A DNA stretch of 57,093 bases, taken from NCBI GenBank assembly GCA_946541745.1, contig CAMNJY010000002.1, positions 1-57,093 of the forward strand. The letters run 5' to 3'. Shown here one piece after another: positions 50,479 to 57,093 of the stretch. Below the pieces are notes generated by a model, which did not search any database, was not told the DNA's origin, and worked only from the letters and a program-made list of their open reading frames with translations. Positions within the stretch are counted from its first letter, which is position 1, and each line of letters opens with the position of its first letter. The stretch comes from an uncultured Prevotellaceae bacterium (lineage in GTDB: Bacteria > Bacteroidota > Bacteroidia > Bacteroidales > Bacteroidaceae). The translations under genes were made by a program, and so were the position numbers.

Positions 50479-50569
50479 ACAAAATGTAAAGTTTGGGTGC
50501 TATCGCAATCCTTTACATATAACACTTTGATTCAAATTTATTAAAATTAGTAACAAAATGTAAGTTTGG
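50479..50569. promoter_or_regulatory. Repeated motif ACAAAATGTAA(A)GTTTGG plus inverted ATGTAAAG/CTTTACAT in glnK-gltB divergent region
   Basis: 50479-50496 and 50553-50569 direct repeat; 50484-50491 and 50511-50518 inverted. Confidence 0.5.
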
Positions 50570-50674
50570 CGGAATTTTAAGAATACTTTTGTTATAATTT
50601 TCTTGTATATTCCGACATTTTGAATTACCTTTGCACACAAAATCAGACAAAACGAAAGATATAAGAAGGATAAT

Positions 50675-53600
50675 ATGACAAAAAGTAAACTTGACAGTTC
50701 ACAGAGGGCACAGAAGGTACAGGGTTCGCAGACGGGGCTCTACCAGCCAGAATACGAGCACGACGCATGCGGCGTGGGCATGGTGGTGAACATCCATGGT
50801 GGCAAGAGCCACGAACTGGTGGACAACGCCCTCAAAGTGCTTGAAAACATGGAGCACCGCGGTGCCGAGACACGCGACAAGACGGGCGACGGTGCCGGTA
50901 TCATGATTCAGATACCGCATGAGTATATCCTGCTACAGGGCATTCCTGTCCCCGAAAAGGGACATTACGGCACGGGTATCGTGTTTCTGCCTAAAGACGA
51001 GGCCAAGCAGCAGAAGATTCTCTCGGTGATGCTCGAGGAGATAGAGCGCGAGGGGCTGCAACTGATGCACCTGCGCACGGTGCCCACCCGTCCGGAGGTG
51101 CTGGGCGAGGCGGCACGGAGGGTGGAACCGGCCATCAAGCAAATATTCATAAGAAGCCTCACCCCCGACCCCTCTCCGACAGGAGAGGGCAGTGGTTACC
51201 TTCAGGGCAATGTTTCTGAACTTGACCGTAAATTATATGTAATAAGGAAGAGGATAGAGCGGCGATTCGCCAATATAGTATCTACTCCCCTCCCCCCTGC
51301 GGGAGGGGCCGGGGGTGGGGCTGGTCTGCCCTACATCTGCTCGCTGTCAACCAAAAACATTATATATAAGGGAATGCTGACCAGCGGACAGCTGCGCCGG
51401 TATTTCCCTGACCTGTCGAGCCCCTATCTGACAAGCGGACTGGCGCTGGTGCACTCACGATTCAGCACAAACACATTTCCTACGTGGTCGTTGGCCCAGC
51501 CCTTCCGCTTGTTAGCCCACAACGGCGAAATCAACACCATCCGCGGCAACCGGGGATGGATGAAGGCCAGGGAGAGCGTGCTCTTGAGAGCCCCCCTTTC
51601 ATCCCCCGAGGGGGATACGATAGTACACACGCACAAAACTAATGAAGCCCCCTCGGGGGCCGTATGGGGGGCCGACATTTCGCCCATCGTGCAGGAGGGC
51701 ATGAGCGATTCGGCCAGTCTCGACAACGTGTTCGAGTTTCTCACCATGAGCGGGCTCTCGCTGCCACAGGCAATGGCGATTCTGGTGCCCGAGAGCTTCA
51801 ATGACAAGAACCCCATCAGTGAAGACCTGAAGGCTTTCTACGAGTATCACTCCATCCTCATGGAGCCGTGGGACGGACCGGCCGCCTTACTCTTCAGCGA
51901 CGGTCGCTACGCCGGCGGTATGCTCGACCGGAACGGACTGCGCCCCAGCCGCTACACCATCACCCGTCAGGGTATGATGGTAGTAGCCTCAGAGGTGGGC
52001 GTGATGGACTTTGAACCCAGTGACGTAGTGCAGAAAGGCAGGTTGCAGCCTGGCAAGATTCTGCTCATCGACACCCAGGAGGGCAGAATCTACTACGACG
52101 GCGAGATCAAAGAGCAGTTGGCTAAGGCCCATCCCTACCGCGAGTGGCTTTCTACCAACCGCATTCAGCTGGAGAAACTCAAAAGCGGACGGCATATAGA
52201 CAACGGCGTAGACAACCTGCAACAGAAACTCGTCATGTTTGGCTTTGGACAGGAGGATATTGACAAGACCATCATCCCCATGGCCACTGCCGGGCAGGAG
52301 CCTGTAGCCGCTATGGGCAACGACACCCCGCTGGCTGTCATCAGCGACCGTCCACAACTGCTGTTCAACTATTTCCGTCAGCAGTTTGCGCAAGTCACAA
52401 ACCCCGCCATCGACCCAATACGCGAAGAACTGGTGATGTCGCTGACGGAGTACATTGGTGCCGTTGGCACTAAAATCCTCACCCCCGATGCCTCTAACTG
52501 CAAAATGGTGCGACTGCCGCAACCAGTACTGACCAACACGCAGCTCGATATTTTATGCAACATAAGGTATAAGGGATTCAAGACCATAAAGCTGGCGATG
52601 ACAGTAGAAGCCCCCCCTTCAGCCCCCGAAAGGCTACGGGTAGGCGAGCTTTGCTCGGGAATGGGGGCTACTATAGACCAGAAGGCTGCAGAAGCCTTGC
52701 GCCATGCCCTTGACAAACTATGCAAGGATGCTGAGAATGCTGTTGACGATGGTTACAACTACATCATTCTGACGGATAAAGCTAATGTAGCCCCCATTCC
52801 CGAGCAAAGCTCGCCTACCCGTAGCCTTTCGGGGGCAGAAGGAGGGGCCTCCGGGACTTGGTTTTTCATCCCCTCGCTGTTGGCCGTCTCGGCCGTCCAC
52901 CACTATCTCATCAGCGTCGGCAAGCGCGTACAGACCGCACTGATTGTGGAAAGCGGCGAGATTCGTGAGACGATGCATGCCGCACTGCTGCTGGGCTACG
53001 GAGCCAGTGCGCTTTGTCCTTACATGACGTTCGCTGTGCTCGACGACCTCGTGAAGCGTGGCAAGATTCAGGAGGAATACGCCACTGCCGAGGCGCACTA
53101 TATCCAGGCAGTGGACAAAGGCCTGAAGAAAATCATGTCGAAGATGGGCATCTCCACCATCCGCTCCTATCGCGGTGCCAAGATTTTCGAGAGCATCGGG
53201 CTGGGCGAGGACCTGCTGCGCCGCTACTTCGGCACAGAGGTAAGCACCATCGGCGGCATCGGCCTGAAAGAGATAGCAAGGGATGCCATCCGTTTGCAGC
53301 GCGCCAGTTCAGTATGTTGCAGTATTACTGCAACCAACGGCACACCGACACTCGCCAACTACGGGCAGTTCTCCTGGCGTAAGGACGGCATCAAGCACGC
53401 CTGGAACCCCGAGACGATTGCAAAGTTACAGCTGGCCTGCCGCACCGGCGACTACGAGATGTTCAAGGCGTGGTCAAAACTGGTGGATGAGAAGGAATCC
53501 CCAATTTTCCTCCGCGACTTCCTCACCTTTAAGAAAGTATCTGCTCCCCTCTCCTTAGCGAAAGGGGCTGAGGATGAGGCTGTAGAATCCGTCGAGTCTA

Positions 53601-55525
53601 TCGTCAAGCACTTCGTCACCGGGGCCATGTCGTTTGGCGCACTGAGCATCGAGGCCCACGAGTCACTGGCGCTGGCCATGAACAAACTTGGCACTCGTTC
53701 CAACACCGGCGAGGGCGGCGAAGACAATGCGCGCTATCACACAGAACTGGACGGTGTGAGCCTGTCAAGCAAGACCAAGCAAATAGCCTCCGGCCGCTTT
53801 GGCGTAACGGCCGAATACCTGGTTAACGCCGAGGAGATACAGATCAAGGTGGCGCAGGGCGCCAAGCCCGGCGAGGGCGGACAGTTGCCCGGCTTTAAGG
53901 TGAACGAGATTATAGCCAAGACGCGCAACGCCATCCCAGGCATATCACTCATCTCGCCCCCACCCCATCACGACATCTATTCAATCGAAGACCTGGCACA
54001 GCTCATCTTCGACCTAAAAAATATCAACCCCACCGCTGCCGTCTCGGTGAAACTCGTGGCTGAGAGCGGCGTTGGCACGATAGCGGCCGGCGTGGCCAAG
54101 GCAAAGGCCGACCTCATCGTCATCAGCGGCGCGGAGGGCGGTACAGGGGCATCGCCTGCCTCGAGCATGCGCTTTGCGGGCATCTCGCCTGAGATTGGGC
54201 TGGCCGAGACGCAGCAGACGCTCGTCAGAAACGGGCTGAGAAATCAGGTTCGTCTGCAGACCGATGGCCAGCTGAAGACGGCGAAAGATGTCATCATCAT
54301 GGCGATGCTGGGGGCCGACGAGTTCTCGTTTGGTACGCTTCCACTCATCGTGCTGGGCTGCGTGATGATGCGCAAGTGCAACACCAACACCTGCCCGATG
54401 GGGGTGGCCACACAGAACCCCGAGCTGCGCAAGCATTTCGAAGGCCGTGCCGACTATGTTGTCAACTACTTCACATTCCTTGCCCGGCAGGTGCGCGAAT
54501 ATCTGGCAGAGATCGGCGTGACGCATCTGAAGGACATCATCGGCCGCACTGACCTCATCGAGACCATAGTGCCCAACGGTACCACTGTCGCCAAATGGCG
54601 CACCATCGACTTCTCCCGTCTGCTGCACAAGCCAGAGACAGACAAGGCCCTCTATTGGGACCGTGGCGAATATACAAAGGTAGCAGGCGTGAAGGACGAG
54701 GAAATCATCCGTGCAGCCCGGAAGGCTATCGACACACAAGAAGAGGTGACGCTCGACTACGCCATCAAGAATACCGATCGTGCAGTGACTACCATGCTCA
54801 GTGGTGTCATAGCTAAGAAATATGGCGAGACAGGTCTGCCCGACAATACCATCAACATCAAGTTTAAAGGCGCTGCAGGCCAGTCGTTCGGAGCGTTTGC
54901 AGTGAAAGGACTCAACATCAAGCTCGAAGGTGAGTGCAACGACTATTTCGGCAAGGGGCTGTCCGGCGGCCGCATCAGCATCCTTCCGCCGTCACGGCGA
55001 AGCGAGGACTACCGCGCTGAAGAAAACACCATCGCCGGCAACACGGGCCTCTACGGCGCCACCTCGGGCCAGCTCTTTGTGAACGGGCGTGTGGGTGAAC
55101 GCTTCGGCGTGCGCAACTCTGGGGCCGTCGCCGTCATCGAGGGCGCCGGCGACCACTGCTGTGAATACATGACAGGAGGGCGGGTCGTCGTGCTCGGACC
55201 CACGGGCAGGAATTTCGCTGCAGGCATGTCTGGCGGTCTGGCTTACGTTTACGATCCGCACCACACCTTCGACTATTTCTGCAACATGGATATGGTAGAG
55301 TTGTCGCTCGTCGAGGATTCAACGTCGCGCAAGGAACTGCTCGAACTCATCCGCCAGCACTATCTGCACACAGGTTCGGCACTGGCCGGACGCATGCTTG
55401 ACGACTGGCAGCACACCGTCGATGACTTCATCCAGGTGGTGCCCATAGAGTACAAACGGGTGCTCGAAGAGGAGAAAATGAAGCGCCTGCACGAGAAGAT
55501 TGCTGATATCCAGAGAGACTATTAA
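50675..55525 (+). CDS. gltB: Glutamate synthase large subunit
   Basis: 1616 aa; CGVGMVVNIHGGKSHE amidotransferase, FMN domain GAEGGTGASPASSMRFAGISPEIGLAET, C-terminal GXGXG repeat domain. Confidence 0.96.
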   Translation: MTKSKLDSSQRAQKVQGSQTGLYQPEYEHDACGVGMVVNIHGGKSHELVDNALKVLENMEHRGAETRDKTGDGAGIMIQIPHEYILLQGIPVPEKGHYGTGIVFLPKDEAKQQKILSVMLEEIEREGLQLMHLRTVPTRPEVLGEAARRVEPAIKQIFIRSLTPDPSPTGEGSGYLQGNVSELDRKLYVIRKRIERRFANIVSTPLPPAGGAGGGAGLPYICSLSTKNIIYKGMLTSGQLRRYFPDLSSPYLTSGLALVHSRFSTNTFPTWSLAQPFRLLAHNGEINTIRGNRGWMKARESVLLRAPLSSPEGDTIVHTHKTNEAPSGAVWGADISPIVQEGMSDSASLDNVFEFLTMSGLSLPQAMAILVPESFNDKNPISEDLKAFYEYHSILMEPWDGPAALLFSDGRYAGGMLDRNGLRPSRYTITRQGMMVVASEVGVMDFEPSDVVQKGRLQPGKILLIDTQEGRIYYDGEIKEQLAKAHPYREWLSTNRIQLEKLKSGRHIDNGVDNLQQKLVMFGFGQEDIDKTIIPMATAGQEPVAAMGNDTPLAVISDRPQLLFNYFRQQFAQVTNPAIDPIREELVMSLTEYIGAVGTKILTPDASNCKMVRLPQPVLTNTQLDILCNIRYKGFKTIKLAMTVEAPPSAPERLRVGELCSGMGATIDQKAAEALRHALDKLCKDAENAVDDGYNYIILTDKANVAPIPEQSSPTRSLSGAEGGASGTWFFIPSLLAVSAVHHYLISVGKRVQTALIVESGEIRETMHAALLLGYGASALCPYMTFAVLDDLVKRGKIQEEYATAEAHYIQAVDKGLKKIMSKMGISTIRSYRGAKIFESIGLGEDLLRRYFGTEVSTIGGIGLKEIARDAIRLQRASSVCCSITATNGTPTLANYGQFSWRKDGIKHAWNPETIAKLQLACRTGDYEMFKAWSKLVDEKESPIFLRDFLTFKKVSAPLSLAKGAEDEAVESVESIVKHFVTGAMSFGALSIEAHESLALAMNKLGTRSNTGEGGEDNARYHTELDGVSLSSKTKQIASGRFGVTAEYLVNAEEIQIKVAQGAKPGEGGQLPGFKVNEIIAKTRNAIPGISLISPPPHHDIYSIEDLAQLIFDLKNINPTAAVSVKLVAESGVGTIAAGVAKAKADLIVISGAEGGTGASPASSMRFAGISPEIGLAETQQTLVRNGLRNQVRLQTDGQLKTAKDVIIMAMLGADEFSFGTLPLIVLGCVMMRKCNTNTCPMGVATQNPELRKHFEGRADYVVNYFTFLARQVREYLAEIGVTHLKDIIGRTDLIETIVPNGTTVAKWRTIDFSRLLHKPETDKALYWDRGEYTKVAGVKDEEIIRAARKAIDTQEEVTLDYAIKNTDRAVTTMLSGVIAKKYGETGLPDNTINIKFKGAAGQSFGAFAVKGLNIKLEGECNDYFGKGLSGGRISILPPSRRSEDYRAEENTIAGNTGLYGATSGQLFVNGRVGERFGVRNSGAVAVIEGAGDHCCEYMTGGRVVVLGPTGRNFAAGMSGGLAYVYDPHHTFDYFCNMDMVELSLVEDSTSRKELLELIRQHYLHTGSALAGRMLDDWQHTVDDFIQVVPIEYKRVLEEEKMKRLHEKIADIQRDY
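51154..51193. repeat. GC-rich repeat type B in gltB (SLTPDPSPTGEGSG)
   Basis: aagcctcacccccgacccctctccgacaggagagggcagt. Confidence 0.8.
51283..51322. repeat. GC-rich repeat type B in gltB (STPLPPAGGAGGGAG)
   Basis: tactcccctcccccctgcgggaggggccgggggtggggct. Confidence 0.75.
51587..51673. repeat. Inverted pair of type A repeats in gltB
   Basis: agcccccctttcatcccccgagggggat ... aagccccctcgggggccgtatggggggcc. Confidence 0.8.
52609..52671. repeat. 63-bp repeat, orientation 1, in gltB
   Basis: agcccccccttcagcccccgaaaggctacgggtaggcgagctttgctcgggaatgggggcta; pairs with 52788-52850. Confidence 0.9.
52788..52850. repeat. 63-bp repeat, orientation 2, in gltB
   Basis: About 60/63 identical to the reverse complement of 52609-52671. 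Confidence 0.9.
53542..53581. repeat. GC-rich repeat type B (diverged) in gltB
   Basis: tgctcccctctccttagcgaaaggggctgaggatgaggct; encodes SAPLSLAKGAEDEA. Confidence 0.65.
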
Positions 55526-55561
55526 TTAGAATTGCTCATTGCTAATTAATCATTTATAATT

Positions 55562-56923
55562 ATGGGAAACCCGAAAGCATTTTTAGAGATACACCGCCAG
55601 GAGGCAGGTTATCGTCCTATTCACGATAGAATCCACGACTTCGGCGAAGTGGAGCAAACGCTCAGTTCGCACCTGCGCCGCGAGCAAGCTTCGCGCTGCA
55701 TGGACTGCGGCGTTCCCTTCTGCCACTGGGCCTGTCCGCTGGGCAACAAAGCCCCGGAGTGGAACGATGCCCTCTACCACGGCGACTGGAAACTGGCCTT
55801 CCGCCTGCTCACGTCTACCAACCCCTTCCCCGAGTTCACCGGGCGCATCTGCCCTGCCCTCTGTGAGAAGGCTTGCGTTCTGAACCGCTTTAACCACGAG
55901 CCGACAACCAACCGCGAGAATGAGTGTGCCATTATCGAGGGCGCCTTCCGCGAAGGGTATATCCAGCCACGCGTGCCCGCCGGCAGAAACGGCAAGCATG
56001 TCGCCGTCATCGGCTCCGGCCCCGCCGGTCTGGCTGCCGCCAATGCGCTCAACCAGATGGGCTACACCGTCACCGTGTTAGAGAAGAACGAGGCTGCCGG
56101 CGGCCTGCTACGCTACGGCATCCCCAACTTCAAGCTCAACAAGGCAGTCATCGACCGCCGCATTGCCTTGTTGGAGGCCGAGGGAATCATCTTCCGCTAT
56201 AGCGTGCCCGTCCAGTCTGTTGAGGCATTGCCACAACAAACGGAACAATACGATGCCGTCGTCATAGCCACCGGCACGCCCACCGCCCGCGACCTGCGCA
56301 TACCCGGCCGCGAACTAAAGGGGGTACACTTCGCCTTGGAACTGCTCTCGCAGCAGAACCGCGTGCTGGCAGGCATCGAGTTTCCAAAGGATAAACGTAT
56401 CACAGCCCATGACAAGGATGTTCTCGTCATCGGGGGTGGCGATACAGGCAGTGACTGCATCGGCACAGCCCATCGCCAGGGCGCCCGTAGCGTCACTCAG
56501 ATTGAAATCATGCCCCGCCCCGTTGAAGGGCCCGACGACCCGCAGAGCCCCTGGCCCAACTGGCCCCGCACACTCAAGACCACCTCAAGCCACGAGGAGG
56601 GCTGCACCCGCCGTTGGAACATCAACACGCTGGAATTCTTAGGCGAGGACGGCAGGCTCACAGGCGTAAGGGTGCAGGCGATTGACTGGAAGCCGAACCC
56701 GGAGGGCGGTCGCCCCATCATGGTAGAGAAGGGCGAGCCTGAAATCATCAAGGCCGAGCTCTGTCTGCTGGCCATGGGATTCCAGAAGCCCGCACACCCT
56801 GAGTATCCAGAGAATGTCTTCGTATGTGGCGATGCTGCCAATGGTGCCTCTCTCGTGGTCCGCGCCATGTCCAGCGGTATAGAGACGGCCCGCCGTGTCA
56901 ATGAGTATTTAAATAGTAAATAG
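55562..56923 (+). CDS. gltD: Glutamate synthase small subunit
   Basis: CMDCGVPFCHWACPLGNKAPEWND Fe-S motif; VAVIGSGPAGLAAANALNQMGYTVTVLEKN. Confidence 0.96.
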   Translation: MGNPKAFLEIHRQEAGYRPIHDRIHDFGEVEQTLSSHLRREQASRCMDCGVPFCHWACPLGNKAPEWNDALYHGDWKLAFRLLTSTNPFPEFTGRICPALCEKACVLNRFNHEPTTNRENECAIIEGAFREGYIQPRVPAGRNGKHVAVIGSGPAGLAAANALNQMGYTVTVLEKNEAAGGLLRYGIPNFKLNKAVIDRRIALLEAEGIIFRYSVPVQSVEALPQQTEQYDAVVIATGTPTARDLRIPGRELKGVHFALELLSQQNRVLAGIEFPKDKRITAHDKDVLVIGGGDTGSDCIGTAHRQGARSVTQIEIMPRPVEGPDDPQSPWPNWPRTLKTTSSHEEGCTRRWNINTLEFLGEDGRLTGVRVQAIDWKPNPEGGRPIMVEKGEPEIIKAELCLLAMGFQKPAHPEYPENVFVCGDAANGASLVVRAMSSGIETARRVNEYLNSK

Positions 56924-56937
56924 TTAAATAGAAAATT

Positions 56938-57093
56938 ATGTTGGTTCCCTTCACCAAGATGCACGGCTGCGGCAACGACTACATCTACGTCGATGCTTCG
57001 CGTTACCCGATAGCCAACCCGGCTGCCTTCGCCATCCGCTACAGCGACCGCCACAAGGGCATCGGCTCCGACGGGCTGGTGCTCATCGGTCGC
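56938..57093 (+). CDS. dapF: Diaminopimelate epimerase, 5' part only (runs off window)
   Basis: [52 protein letters not shown]; open at window end. Confidence 0.9.
   Translation, partial: MLVPFTKMHGCGNDYIYVDASRYPIANPAAFAIRYSDRHKGIGSDGLVLIGR

Overview
The window is a Bacteroidales (Prevotella-like) chromosomal segment, judged from protein content and TAnnTTTG-type -7 promoter boxes. It is mostly housekeeping genes: mfd, a CE12-like esterase, a D-2-hydroxyacid dehydrogenase, hisS, purA, a Fur-family regulator, a three-gene glycosyltransferase cluster, an EF-G paralog, hemW, a purF-like gene, a Crp/Fnr regulator, lepA, yebC, pheT, rpsP, rhaM, cobU-cobT-cobS, gph, malQ, deoD. From about 39.8 kb to the end lies a nitrogen and glutamine-amidotransferase island: glnK-amtB-porin-pyrG-purF paralog-carA-carB(half)-asnB on the minus strand, divergent from gltB-gltD-dapF on the plus strand.

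The strongest non-routine signal is a family of short GC-rich palindromic repeats sitting in frame inside conserved enzymes: Mfd, CTP synthase, the PurF paralog, CarA, AsnB, and at least seven units in GltB. They give unrelated proteins the same extra peptides (APSGAVGGA; SLTPxPSxxGEGSG). One 63-bp element occurs twice in GltB in opposite orientations and is open in both.

Other notable points: a CarB that stops after its first half; an EF-G paralog without the canonical GTPase residues; two large inverted-repeat structures in the two longest intergenic regions, both carrying AAAGGGAGTCCCTTT palindromes; an unannotated 30-aa membrane mini-protein; and several predicted leaderless genes. All product calls come from reading sequence, with no database search. 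Novelty is not established.
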